Positions 1 to 9,066 of a stretch of 60,463 nucleotides of DNA are shown here, piece by piece. The stretch lies in NCBI GenBank assembly GCA_964351885.1, contig CAYGPP010000004.1:1-60463 (forward strand), given 5' to 3'. Position 1 is the stretch's first letter. Each line of letters begins with the position of its first letter. This DNA is from Marinoscillum sp964351885. Lineage in GTDB: Bacteria > Bacteroidota > Bacteroidia > Cytophagales > Cyclobacteriaceae. The position numbers were made by a program, and so were the translations under genes. The notes beneath the pieces were generated by a model. The model did not search any database. It saw only the letters and a list, made by a program, of their open reading frames with translations, and was not told the origin of the DNA.

Positions 1-111
1 ATTGTATTATTTATGAGTATTTATCTTATTATCTGATTTATATTTTGGGTTTTTGAACTAGTTTGTCTTTTGATTTTCCTTTAAGAACATACCAAATATT
101 TTTTTACTTGA

Positions 112-1164
112 ATGAAAGTTTTATTAATTACCAATATGCGTCCCTCTCCACAAAAACCCTATTCTGGGATATTTGTGATTAACCAATTCAACAGGTTAGA
201 AGAGGACCCGGACGTTCAAGTTTCTCTTTTTACCATGGAGCGTTCTTTTACATCCGGATTTGCGAGCTATTGGAAGTATTTAAAAGCTTTTTTGTCTTTT
301 GTACCTCATTATTTCAAGAGGTATGATTTACTACATGTTCATTATTTTTTTCCATTTATCATTTCGGCTTATTGTTATAAAGTCATAAGACCAACTACTA
401 AGCTTGTCGTTACCTTTCATGGTTCTGATATTAACGAAAAGATCAATGTTAGGAATGCGAAAGTTTTCAAAAGATTAACAGGTAAAATTGACTATGTTAT
501 TTCAGTAGGTAATGATTTAGCTGCAATGGTTCTTGAGAAATTGGGGCTTAGTACTGATCAAGTACTTTCTGCCGGAATAGAGGATAAAGTATTCAAGCCA
601 ATGCCTTCTTCCAAAAAGGTGTATGATTTTACTTTTGCGTCATCCTTTGTCCCAAGAAAAGGACTGGATATTCTAATAGAAGCAATCAAATTATTGTCTG
701 AAAAGAATATTAGGTTATGCTTTATTGGAGGGGGAATTTTGGAGGAGCATATACATCAATTGGGAGCGGATTATAATATTGTCATTAAGTTAAACTTGAA
801 GCAACATGAGATGTGTGAGGTTTTTAATCAATCGTATTTTCACGTGTTGCCATCTAGATTTGAGCCTTTTGGATTGGTTGTAACCGAATCGATGTTTTGT
901 GGTACACCTTCTATTGTTTCAAATGTTGGTGGGATAAAGGATCAAGTATCGGATGGATATAATGGGTTTATTCTAGAGGAAAACACACCTGAATGCCTAG
1001 CTAAGTATTTGAGAAAATGTTATTCCATTATTCAGTCTGGGAGGCACTTAGAATTTCGCAAAGCGGCATTAACTTCTAATAAGGAACATTCACTTACAGA
1101 AGTAATGTTGGAAACCATGCGAATATATAAGTCATTGGTGTCTGCAAATACTGTTAAAGGCTAA
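112..1164 (+). CDS. GT4-type glycosyltransferase
   Basis: This 350-residue cytoplasmic protein has a GT-B glycosyltransferase layout. The N-terminal half carries a TFHGSD motif near residue 101, typical of the acceptor domain. The C-terminal half has an EX7E motif (Glu251 and Glu259, in EPFGLVVTE) that binds the nucleotide-sugar donor in family GT4. It probably adds one sugar to a lipid-linked polysaccharide repeat unit. The next gene starts directly after its stop codon, so it is the first visible gene of a tightly packed operon. Donor and acceptor cannot be read from the sequence. Confidence 0.9.
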   Translation: MKVLLITNMRPSPQKPYSGIFVINQFNRLEEDPDVQVSLFTMERSFTSGFASYWKYLKAFLSFVPHYFKRYDLLHVHYFFPFIISAYCYKVIRPTTKLVVTFHGSDINEKINVRNAKVFKRLTGKIDYVISVGNDLAAMVLEKLGLSTDQVLSAGIEDKVFKPMPSSKKVYDFTFASSFVPRKGLDILIEAIKLLSEKNIRLCFIGGGILEEHIHQLGADYNIVIKLNLKQHEMCEVFNQSYFHVLPSRFEPFGLVVTESMFCGTPSIVSNVGGIKDQVSDGYNGFILEENTPECLAKYLRKCYSIIQSGRHLEFRKAALTSNKEHSLTEVMLETMRIYKSLVSANTVKG

Positions 1165-2022
1165 ATGGATAAAAAGGCAATTCTCTATATCATCGGGTCT
1201 GGACGAAGTGGTACTACTTTGGTTGACATGCTATTAGGAAATGACGCTAAGATATTTTCTGGTGGAGAATTAAATAGATTACCTAAACGAGGTGGGATTG
1301 CTCCCGGAAGAAAGAAGGAAGATAACGCATATTCTTTTTGGAGCAATATCAGCGAGAAATTGTCCAAGCATTTTTCATTAGATAACATATTTAGCCTTTC
1401 TGAGAAAATTGAATATCATTCCGGGTTTTTCCGGAGGAAGAGCCGTTTGCCTGAACAATATCAGTTGTATATGCAAGAATTTTTCGCGTTGCTTTACGAA
1501 GCAATAGAAGAAGAAATAGTTATAGATTCATCTAAATATCCGATGAGGGCATATCATCTCGCAAATGAATTTCCAGAGGAGTTCAAATATTGTATTTATG
1601 TGAAGAAACATCCAATTTCAGTCTTGAGATCTTTTCAAAAGAAAGGGTTGGAACAGCCAGCTAAAAACTGGTTTACAGTTAATTTCTATCTCATCGGAGT
1701 GCACTTGCTCTCAGCCTATGTGTTAAATAAACTAAGGCTGCGGGGCGTAATGATTTTTGAAGTAAATTTTGAGAATGTTGTAAACGCTCCGTTATTATTT
1801 GTTGAGAATCTTGAGGAGGAGTTTAATTTAGATTTGACCAATTTAAAGTCCAAATTGATTTCGAATCAAAATTTGAAAACGCATATGTTGTTTGATGGCA
1901 ATAGAATTAGACTGGAACAGGAGTTAAAGATTAAGGAGAATAAACCACCTGTGAATTGGGGGCTGTCGGAGCATTTTGTGTACTTTTGCAACAAATTTTG
2001 GTGGGAAAAGAAAGAAAAATGA
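1165..2022 (+). CDS. sulfotransferase family protein
   Basis: This 285-residue protein opens with GSGRSGTT at residues 11-18, the 5'-phosphosulfate-binding loop of PAPS-dependent sulfotransferases. A VIDSSKYP segment and YVKKHPISVLRSF follow in the middle; the latter resembles the 3'-phosphate-binding region with its Arg and Ser. Such enzymes move sulfate from PAPS to a hydroxyl group. Lying among glycosyltransferases, it most likely sulfates the sugar chain or a lipid-linked intermediate. No PAPS-synthesis gene is in the window. Its stop codon overlaps the start of the dehydrogenase gene by 4 bases (ATGA), indicating translational coupling. Confidence 0.8.
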   Translation: MDKKAILYIIGSGRSGTTLVDMLLGNDAKIFSGGELNRLPKRGGIAPGRKKEDNAYSFWSNISEKLSKHFSLDNIFSLSEKIEYHSGFFRRKSRLPEQYQLYMQEFFALLYEAIEEEIVIDSSKYPMRAYHLANEFPEEFKYCIYVKKHPISVLRSFQKKGLEQPAKNWFTVNFYLIGVHLLSAYVLNKLRLRGVMIFEVNFENVVNAPLLFVENLEEEFNLDLTNLKSKLISNQNLKTHMLFDGNRIRLEQELKIKENKPPVNWGLSEHFVYFCNKFWWEKKEK

Positions 2023-3329
2023 AAGTAGCAGTATTTGGTTTGGGCTACGTAGGAGCAGTGAGTTGTGCTTGCTTTGCGAAATTGGGTCATGATGTAATTG
2101 GAGTTGATATAAGTAAGCTCAAAGTTGATTTGATCAATGATGGGAAGGCCCCAATAATTGAGAAGGATTTAGAGGAGTATATACATTCCGGACGTAAAAA
2201 TGACCTAATTCTAGCGACAACAAAAATAGCGGATGCATTTCCTGATTCTGACCTTTCCCTTGTATGTGTTGGTACGCCTAGCCAGTTAAATGGAAGTATT
2301 GATTTAAGCTACATTTACGGGGTGGTCTCAGAGATTGGGGAACAGCTGAAGAACGTGGATAGGTATCATGCAGTAGTTATAAGAAGTACTGTGGCCCCTG
2401 GTACAATTAGGGAGTGTGCTAGACTTTTACATGAATTATCAGGAAAAACTGAAGGTCAAGATTTTGATGTGATCTCTAACCCAGAATTTTTAAGGGAAGG
2501 AACTGCAATTTATGATTTCTGGAATCCTCCGTATACTATTATCGGTACTACAAGCGAAAAAGCCATTAAGAAAATGGAAGCGCTGTATCAAGGAATTGAA
2601 GCTCCGATATATACCTTGAAAGCAGAGGAATCTGAGATGATTAAATACGCTAACAATAATTTTCATGCGGTCAAAGTAACATTCGCAAACGAAATAGGAA
2701 ATATTTGCAAGGAATTAGGTGTAGATGGCCATAAGGTTATGGATATAGTAGCAAAGGACACAAAACTTAATTTGTCCCCTTACTATTTGAAGCCTGGATT
2801 TGCATTCGGGGGTTCATGCTTGCCTAAGGATGTAAGAGGCTTAAGTTATCGAGCTAATCAATTGGATCTAAAAACTCCACTTTTATCTAGCTTAATAGAA
2901 AGCAATAACTTTCAGATAGAAAGAGGACTACAAATGATCCAATCATATGGAAAGAAAAAAATTGGATTTTTGGGATTTTCTTTTAAAGCTGACACAGATG
3001 ATTTAAGAGAATCTCCATTGGTTACAGTTATTGAAACTTTGATTGGTAAGGGGTTTGACTTAAAATTGTATGACCAAAATGTCATGCTTTCTAAGTTAAC
3101 AGGAAAGAATAAATCCTATATAACAGGACATATTCCACATATTGCTGCTTTACTGAAGGATAATATAAATGAGGTAATTGAGTTTTCTGATGTCATAGTA
3201 ATCGGAAACAAATCTGAAGAGTTCAAACATGTACTGGAGAATATTTCATCGGATAAGAAAATAGTTGATCTGGTCAGACTTGATTCTGAGAAAACAAGCG
3301 AAGGTAATTATGTCGGTATTTGCTGGTAA
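2019..3329 (+). CDS. algD: AlgD-like GDP-mannose 6-dehydrogenase
   Basis: This 436-residue NAD-dependent nucleotide-sugar 6-dehydrogenase starts at the ATG overlapping the upstream stop, because the Rossmann motif GLGYVGA follows immediately at residues 8-14. The catalytic cysteine sits in FGGSCLPKDVRGL. The regions HAVKVTFANEIGNI, DLRESPLV and the C-terminal GICW ending are, as far as I recall them, the same in Pseudomonas AlgD, which oxidises GDP-mannose to GDP-mannuronate. UDP-glucose dehydrogenases share the fold, so UDP-glucuronate as product is the main alternative. It would supply an acidic sugar to the polymer. No alginate polymerase or epimerase accompanies it here. Confidence 0.85.
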   Translation: MKVAVFGLGYVGAVSCACFAKLGHDVIGVDISKLKVDLINDGKAPIIEKDLEEYIHSGRKNDLILATTKIADAFPDSDLSLVCVGTPSQLNGSIDLSYIYGVVSEIGEQLKNVDRYHAVVIRSTVAPGTIRECARLLHELSGKTEGQDFDVISNPEFLREGTAIYDFWNPPYTIIGTTSEKAIKKMEALYQGIEAPIYTLKAEESEMIKYANNNFHAVKVTFANEIGNICKELGVDGHKVMDIVAKDTKLNLSPYYLKPGFAFGGSCLPKDVRGLSYRANQLDLKTPLLSSLIESNNFQIERGLQMIQSYGKKKIGFLGFSFKADTDDLRESPLVTVIETLIGKGFDLKLYDQNVMLSKLTGKNKSYITGHIPHIAALLKDNINEVIEFSDVIVIGNKSEEFKHVLENISSDKKIVDLVRLDSEKTSEGNYVGICW

Positions 3330-4500
3330 ACATGTTCTAATCGTTATTGAGAATTTGCCGGCTCCATTTGACAGGCGGGTTTGGCAAGAGGCGATGACAC
3401 TTAAAGAGGAAGGGGCACATGTATCGATCATCTGTCCGAAAATGAAGGGCTATACTAAAAGTCATGAGCAGATAGAGGGTATAGAAATCTATAGACATTA
3501 TCTGCCGGCAGAAGGAAGTGGACCTATCGGATATTTAAGAGAGTACTCCATTGCGCTATTCTTCGAATGGGTTCTCGCTTGGAAGATATTTTTCAAAAAG
3601 AGGTTTCATGTTATTCAGGGATGTAATCCACCGGATTTAATCTTTCTTGTAGCGCTATTTTTCAAGCCTTTTGGTGTGAAATATGTTTTTGATCACCATG
3701 ATATTAATCCTGAGTTATACATCGCCAAATATGGTAAAAAGGATTTTTTTTATCAGTTAATGTTACTTTTTGAAAGGTTGACATTCAAAGCGGCAAATGT
3801 TTCTATTGCAACCAATAACTCTTACAAGGAGATAGCAATTAAGAGAGGTTTGATGAAATCAAATAGAGTCCATGTAGTTAGAAGTGGTCCAAGTTTGAAA
3901 CGGCTCAGAATCCAAGATCCTGTTGTTGAATATAAAAAGGGTAAAGAGTTTTTAATTGGCTACTTAGGGGTAATTGGTCCTCAAGAGGGGATTGATTTAC
4001 TGTTGGAGTCCGTCTCAATATTGGCGAAGGAACGTGATGATTTTGTGGTGGCAATAGTTGGTTCAGGGACCGCTCTTGAGGACTTAAAGCAATTATCTGC
4101 TAATCTTGGTTTAGAAAATTTGGTCACCTTTTATGGTCGAGTAAACGATCAGAAAATGTTAGATATTTTGAACACATCTGATGTTTGTGTAAATCCGGAT
4201 GTCCCAACAGAAATGAACAATTTGTCGACGATGAATAAGATCATGGAGTACATGGCACTTAAAAAACCTATTGTTCAGTTTGACTTGAAAGAAGGAAGAT
4301 ACTCTGCTCAAAGAGCCTCGTTTTATGTTAAAGACGGGGATGTCAAAGATTTTGCTAGAAAGATCTCGATACTTTTTGATTCTCCCCAATTAAGATTGGA
4401 AATGGGAGAGATTGGATATAGACGTGTCCAAAACGAATTGAACTGGGATTATGAAAGGAATAAACTTATCATGGTTTATCAGGAGGCTCTTAGAGAGTGA
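3310..4500 (+). CDS. GT4-type glycosyltransferase
   Basis: This 396-residue protein begins with the pattern ENLPAPFDRRVWQEA at residues 14-28, frequent in GT4 glycosyltransferases of exopolysaccharide clusters. The C-terminal GT-B domain contains GYLGVIGPQEGIDLLLE and the donor-binding region NKIMEYMALKKPIV. The start at 3310 is chosen because the preceding GAAGGTAATT resembles a ribosome-binding site and earlier in-frame codons lie deeper inside the dehydrogenase gene; the overlap is then 20 bases. It should transfer a sugar at the inner face of the membrane. Specificity is unknown. Confidence 0.88.
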   Translation: MSVFAGKHVLIVIENLPAPFDRRVWQEAMTLKEEGAHVSIICPKMKGYTKSHEQIEGIEIYRHYLPAEGSGPIGYLREYSIALFFEWVLAWKIFFKKRFHVIQGCNPPDLIFLVALFFKPFGVKYVFDHHDINPELYIAKYGKKDFFYQLMLLFERLTFKAANVSIATNNSYKEIAIKRGLMKSNRVHVVRSGPSLKRLRIQDPVVEYKKGKEFLIGYLGVIGPQEGIDLLLESVSILAKERDDFVVAIVGSGTALEDLKQLSANLGLENLVTFYGRVNDQKMLDILNTSDVCVNPDVPTEMNNLSTMNKIMEYMALKKPIVQFDLKEGRYSAQRASFYVKDGDVKDFARKISILFDSPQLRLEMGEIGYRRVQNELNWDYERNKLIMVYQEALRE

Positions 4501-4532
4501 TTGAAAATGTAATTCTAAATGCTTTTCAATAT

Positions 4533-4551
4533 ACTTTTTCTTAGAAAAAGT
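4533..4551. terminator. small AT-rich inverted repeat
   Basis: An 8-base perfect inverted repeat (ACTTTTTC / GAAAAAGT) with a 3-base loop lies in the 76-base gap between the GT4 gene and the first sugar-phosphate transferase. It is followed by a short T-rich run. The stem has few GC pairs, so it would be at best a weak terminator or attenuator. Confidence 0.3.
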
Positions 4552-4576
4552 GTAATTTTAAGGTAATTAGAAGAAT

Positions 4577-5953
4577 ATGCCATCGCACCGTTATTCGAAA
4601 TATATACCATCTATTTTTGTAGGCCTTGATTTAGTCAGCTTGAATATCGCGTTCATGCTAGCTAACTTTTTGAAGTTTGGTCATTTAATTTTGGATTCCC
4701 ATTATGGATGGCTTCTGATTGGACTTAATGCTTTATGGTTGTTCACATTTTTTAGCGCCAGACTTCAGCGCGTCAATAGGGAGGATAGCCTAGTTCATCA
4801 ACTGAATCAATTACTAACGGCTTTAGTCATTAATCTGGCAATAGTATTTGCTTTATGGTTCATCGTTAAGCCTTACTATTTTTCTCGCCAGCATCTCTTT
4901 TATGCCTACGCTTTCTTCACAATTATAATCATCGTTTGGAGGGCATTTTGGCATTTCTTGGTGCGATATTATCGGGCAAAAGGATATAATTATCGTAGAT
5001 TGGTGGTAATTGGGAGGAGTGAAATGTCTGCCAAATTGGTACGCTATTTTCAACAGAATCCAACTTTTGGATATCAATTTTTAGGTTATTTTGACAGTGA
5101 AGTAGAAAAAGAAAATGTACTTGGTGATTTGTCAAATCTTGAGGATTATGTACTCCAGAATCATGTAGATTTTATTTACGCTTATCTACCGGCGCTTTTG
5201 CCAGGTCAAATGAAACGCTTATTGGATTTTGCTGAAAATCATATGATTAAAGTTAAGATTCTCAGTCAATATACCTCTCTAGGCTATCAAAATATTAATA
5301 TTCAGAATTACGGAGCCATACCCGTTATCAATATTACAGCTATACCGCTTGATAATAAGGTTAATCAAATTGTTAAAAGAAGCTTTGATATCATTTTTTC
5401 TAGTTTTGTGATTCTCACTATTATATCATGGTTGGTGCCTCTTGTAGGTTTATTGATCAAACTGGAATCACGTGGACCAATATTTTTCAGGCAGGAGCGG
5501 ACCGGGTTGGACGACAAAAAATTTAGTATTCTGAAATTTAGAACGATGATGATGCATGATGATTCAATTGTGAAACAGGCAACCAAGAACGATTCAAGAA
5601 TCACCAAATTGGGTAGTATATTGAGACGAACAAGTATTGATGAATTTCCTCAGTTTATCAATGTGTTTCTTGGAGATATGTCTGTAGTAGGGCCAAGACC
5701 TCATGCTGTAAAACACAATGAGGAGTTTAAAAAGAAAATTGACCGTTTCGTTCAACGACATGCCATGAAGCCTGGGATTACAGGTTTAGCACAGGCAAAA
5801 GGTTTCAGAGGAGAGACAAACACTTTTAATGATATTAGTGGTAGGGTTAGGTTAGATAGGTTCTACGTTAAAAACTGGTCCATATTTCTTGATTTTAAAA
5901 TTATTTTGCTCACAATCATGAGCATTCTTCGAGGAAGTGATAAGGCATATTAA
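4577..5953 (+). CDS. undecaprenyl-phosphate sugar phosphotransferase (WcaJ/WbaP type), copy 1
   Basis: This 458-residue membrane protein has the classic polyisoprenyl-phosphate hexose-1-phosphate transferase design. About four membrane segments (residues 10-130) are followed by a Rossmann-like domain (about 140-235), a further hydrophobic segment near 270-295, and a C-terminal catalytic domain. The latter shows FRQERTGLDDKKFSILKFRTM, RRTSIDEFPQFINVF, VVGPRPH and KPGITGLAQAKGFRGET. It starts repeat-unit synthesis by placing a sugar-1-phosphate on undecaprenyl phosphate. A full-length paralogue lies at 35164-36549, so the locus carries two initiators of this type. Which sugar is used cannot be told. 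Confidence 0.92.
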   Translation: MPSHRYSKYIPSIFVGLDLVSLNIAFMLANFLKFGHLILDSHYGWLLIGLNALWLFTFFSARLQRVNREDSLVHQLNQLLTALVINLAIVFALWFIVKPYYFSRQHLFYAYAFFTIIIIVWRAFWHFLVRYYRAKGYNYRRLVVIGRSEMSAKLVRYFQQNPTFGYQFLGYFDSEVEKENVLGDLSNLEDYVLQNHVDFIYAYLPALLPGQMKRLLDFAENHMIKVKILSQYTSLGYQNINIQNYGAIPVINITAIPLDNKVNQIVKRSFDIIFSSFVILTIISWLVPLVGLLIKLESRGPIFFRQERTGLDDKKFSILKFRTMMMHDDSIVKQATKNDSRITKLGSILRRTSIDEFPQFINVFLGDMSVVGPRPHAVKHNEEFKKKIDRFVQRHAMKPGITGLAQAKGFRGETNTFNDISGRVRLDRFYVKNWSIFLDFKIILLTIMSILRGSDKAY

Positions 5954-5956
5954 TTG

Positions 5957-6889
5957 ATGTTGGGAACTGATATTCTAAAGCCCGATTCCAAAAGTGTGGC
6001 AATAATCATTCTCAATTGGAATGGTTATGAGGTGACTAGACAATGCCTCAAGTGCTATTACAAGTTAAATCTTGGCCATCAAATAATATTGGTAGATAAT
6101 GGATCTAATGATGAATCAGGTAAAAATTTGGCACATGAATTTCCACAATTAGAATTTGTGCCATTGGCAAATAACTTAGGATTTGCAGGAGGCAATAATA
6201 TAGCTTTGAGGCGAGTTATTGATCAAGGTTATTCTTTTGTCTTATTACTAAATAATGACACATCGTTCCATGAAGATTTCATCACACCTTTAACCGATTA
6301 TATGATCAGTCATCCAAAAGTGGGTGCTATTCAACCTAAAATTTTCTATCATTTTAAACCTGACATCATTTGGAATGCTGGCACGATTTACCATTCTTTC
6401 ATAGGAATGCCTAAAACAATTGGGGAAAATAGCGTGGATGAAGGTGCGTTTGATCAATTAAAGCAAGTGGATTGGTTAACTGGATGTGCCATGTTAATTC
6501 GTACTTCCATTTTAAGTAGTGTGGGATTGTTGGATGAAAGATTTTTTGCTTATTATGAAGACGTGGACTTGTCCATAAGAATTCGAAGGGCAGGTCATCA
6601 ATTGGTGTTTTTCCCTTATGTCAAAATTTATCACATTGCTGGACAATCCTTGCGTTTAAACAAGCCTAATAGCGAAGGTTATCTGCAGCCCATTTTTCAT
6701 TTTTATAATCTCCGAAATCAATTGTACGTCATGAGAAAACATTTGCTTTGGTTTCACAAGCCCACAGCTTTTACTTTTGTTATTTTCAGAGATTTGGCCA
6801 TTGTGCTTTATTTTATTTTTCGTTTTCGTTTTCAAAAGTCCCATATGGCTTGGAAGGGACTAATTCAAGGTCTTATTAGTCCGATTTAG
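5957..6889 (+). CDS. GT2-type (rhamnosyltransferase-like) glycosyltransferase
   Basis: This 310-residue protein has a GT-A fold. The IIILNWNGYE motif is near the N-terminus, LVDNGSNDES is the nucleotide-binding segment, LLNNDT is the metal-binding D-x-D equivalent, and DERFFAYYEDVDLSIR is the catalytic ED motif. This set is typical of GT2 proteins annotated as rhamnosyl- or dTDP-sugar transferases. A short hydrophobic segment near the C-terminus may hold it at the membrane. The ATG at 5957 is preferred; a TTG directly before it (5954) is also possible. It starts 3 bases after the upstream stop codon. Confidence 0.88.
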   Translation: MLGTDILKPDSKSVAIIILNWNGYEVTRQCLKCYYKLNLGHQIILVDNGSNDESGKNLAHEFPQLEFVPLANNLGFAGGNNIALRRVIDQGYSFVLLLNNDTSFHEDFITPLTDYMISHPKVGAIQPKIFYHFKPDIIWNAGTIYHSFIGMPKTIGENSVDEGAFDQLKQVDWLTGCAMLIRTSILSSVGLLDERFFAYYEDVDLSIRIRRAGHQLVFFPYVKIYHIAGQSLRLNKPNSEGYLQPIFHFYNLRNQLYVMRKHLLWFHKPTAFTFVIFRDLAIVLYFIFRFRFQKSHMAWKGLIQGLISPI

Positions 6890-6895
6890 AAAAAA

Positions 6896-7891
6896 GTGAA
6901 GGAAATTTTAGTAACAGGTGTAGCAGGTTTAATGGGCAGCAGAATGGCTGACTGGATTTTAACGAATAAGTCAAATTACAAGGTAATAGGCATTGACAAT
7001 CTTAGTGGTGGAAGCTTTGACTTTGTGCCGGATGGTGTGGATTTTATTCAAGCTGATTTAGTTAATGACAATTTGGACGTATTGCTTAAGGGGCGAAAGA
7101 TTGAATACGTCTATCATTTTGCAGCTTATGCCGCAGAGGGTCTGAGTCCGTTTATTAGAAAATTCAACTATGAAAACAATTTGTTGGCAACCGCTAATGT
7201 TATCAATTTTTGCATTAACAAGGAAGTAGAAAGACTAATTTTCACTTCATCGATGGCAGTATATGGTGTTGGCCAGGCTCCTTTTGATGAAACCGATCTG
7301 CCATCTCCGATTGATCCTTATGGTATAGCTAAATATGCATGTGAAATGGATATAAAGGTTGCCTCCGAACAACACGGCCTTGATTACTGCATTATTCGCC
7401 CGCATAATGTCTATGGAATTAATCAAAATATATGGGATAAGTATCGCAATGTCTTAGGTATCTGGATGTTTCAAAAAATTCACGATCAGCCCATTACAAT
7501 TTTTGGAAAAGGGGAACAAAAGAGAGCTTTTAGCTATATAGATGATAGTTTAGTGCCTTTATGGAATGCAGCAGTTAGCGAAAAAGCCAGGAATGAGACC
7601 ATCAACCTGGGAGGCATCGAAGACATTTCCATTAGAGAAGCGGCGGATCTATTTGGAGAAATTGTAGGAGGGGTAGAAACGGTATTTTTGCCGAATCGGC
7701 ATGAGGTGAAAGATGCTTATTCGACACATCAAAAGTCAATGGAGATATTGGATTTCACCAATCCTACAGGATTACAACAAGGATTGGAATTGATGTGGAA
7801 CTGGGCCAAGACGTTGGAAAAGAAACCAAGATTTGAATGGGGTGAGTATGAAGTAGAGAAAGGCATTTATGACTTCTGGAAAACGCGTTAA
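6896..7891 (+). CDS. NAD-dependent epimerase/dehydratase (extended SDR)
   Basis: This 331-residue extended short-chain dehydrogenase has the N-terminal NAD-binding motif GVAGLMG, an FTSSMAVYG strand with the catalytic Ser, and the YGIAK catalytic YxxxK. It ends with a typical nucleotide-sugar-binding region. It resembles UDP-glucose 4-epimerase-type enzymes and should act on a nucleotide-activated sugar. The start is GTG at 6896, the only plausible one before the glycine motif. It follows the GT2 gene by 6 bases. Epimerase, dehydratase and decarboxylase activities cannot be separated by eye. Confidence 0.82.
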   Translation: MKEILVTGVAGLMGSRMADWILTNKSNYKVIGIDNLSGGSFDFVPDGVDFIQADLVNDNLDVLLKGRKIEYVYHFAAYAAEGLSPFIRKFNYENNLLATANVINFCINKEVERLIFTSSMAVYGVGQAPFDETDLPSPIDPYGIAKYACEMDIKVASEQHGLDYCIIRPHNVYGINQNIWDKYRNVLGIWMFQKIHDQPITIFGKGEQKRAFSYIDDSLVPLWNAAVSEKARNETINLGGIEDISIREAADLFGEIVGGVETVFLPNRHEVKDAYSTHQKSMEILDFTNPTGLQQGLELMWNWAKTLEKKPRFEWGEYEVEKGIYDFWKTR

Positions 7892-7902
7892 GTAATCATT
7901 CA

Positions 7903-9066
7903 TTGGAAAAGGAAGAGTCACAGAAATCTCATAGGGTTCTAATAGATATTGGGGCTTTGGCTCATGAACGTACTGGAATTCGAACTTACATTGAAGCACT
8001 ATTACTTGCTGTGGAGCAAAATGATTCAATAAATTCAAATTGGGTTGTTGGATTTGTTCCAAAACCAAACCTAGTTTCGAAATTCCGTTGGTTAGAAAGA
8101 CTAAAATTTGGACCATTCAAATGGTTATTTCACTTTTTTTATTTCTGCTGGAAGCAATTATGCTTACCAATCAAATCTATTTTATTTCGGGCTGATGTAC
8201 TGCTAGTTCCAGATTATGTCTTGCCAGCATGGAAGACAGCCAAACTTCAAATTGCGGTCATTCACGATGCGTTTTTATGGAATCATCCTGAGATGTTTGG
8301 GAATTCGTGGAGACAATATTTCACAAGGAGCATAAAAGCAGGTCTTTCTTCAAATGCTATCGCACTCACCGTTTCAAATTATTCAAAAAATTCGCTCAAA
8401 CCATGGCTAAGTATCAATACGCCAATTAAAGTGATTTATCCTTTCAGTTGGTTCGGAAATTCCAAAATTCATGGAGCATCAGTAGAAGTTCTGAGATCGT
8501 TTGGATTAGATAAATCGAAGTATATATTTCATGCAGGGTTGTTTGACGCTCGAAAGGATTTACAAACGCTTGTAGAAGCCTTTGCAATAATTCGACAGCA
8601 AGGTTGGACTGATATTAGGCTAGTATTGACGGGGAAAATAGACCCGACTAACACTGAGTTTATCCGAATTGAAAAGCTTCTTCAGAAGTACCATATGCAG
8701 TCAGCAATTGTTTTCACAGATTATGTTTCTCAACCCACTCTCGAGATACTTTATGAAAGTGCTGACTTATATGTTTTCCCTTCGAGAGATGAAGGGTTTG
8801 GATTACCAGTACTTGAGGCTATGTCTTTCAATACACCAGTCGTCGTATCAGACAGTGGGGCTTTGGCAGAAATTGGTGGAGAGGCTGTGGAGGTATTCAG
8901 TTCTGGAGATTACAAAGAACTAGCCAACGTTATGATGTCTCTGCTCAGTGACCCGAAAAGACAAAAAGAATTAATCGCCTTGGGTCAAAAGAGGTATAAG
9001 GAGTTTAATTCAATAAGATTTAGCACAGAATTGAACAAAGTTATTACTGACCATATGAACCGATAA
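7903..9066 (+). CDS. GT4-type glycosyltransferase
   Basis: This 387-residue GT-B glycosyltransferase starts LIDIGALAHERTGIRTYIE, a form common in GT4 proteins, and has GLFDARKDLQTLVEAF at the start of the donor domain. It also has the EX7E region RDEGFGLPVLEAM. The predicted start is a TTG at 7903 because no ATG or GTG precedes the conserved N-terminus; start confidence is moderate. Its last 23 bases overlap the end of the convergent minus-strand glycosyltransferase gene, so the two transcripts meet tail to tail. Confidence 0.87.
   Translation: MEKEESQKSHRVLIDIGALAHERTGIRTYIEALLLAVEQNDSINSNWVVGFVPKPNLVSKFRWLERLKFGPFKWLFHFFYFCWKQLCLPIKSILFRADVLLVPDYVLPAWKTAKLQIAVIHDAFLWNHPEMFGNSWRQYFTRSIKAGLSSNAIALTVSNYSKNSLKPWLSINTPIKVIYPFSWFGNSKIHGASVEVLRSFGLDKSKYIFHAGLFDARKDLQTLVEAFAIIRQQGWTDIRLVLTGKIDPTNTEFIRIEKLLQKYHMQSAIVFTDYVSQPTLEILYESADLYVFPSRDEGFGLPVLEAMSFNTPVVVSDSGALAEIGGEAVEVFSSGDYKELANVMMSLLSDPKRQKELIALGQKRYKEFNSIRFSTELNKVITDHMNR

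Noticed and set aside
1..111. Possible tail of an upstream membrane-protein gene (hydrophobic codons ending at 34-36 in one frame or 54-56 in another).
   Set aside because: Only 11-17 codons are visible and two frames are equally possible, so no gene can be supported.
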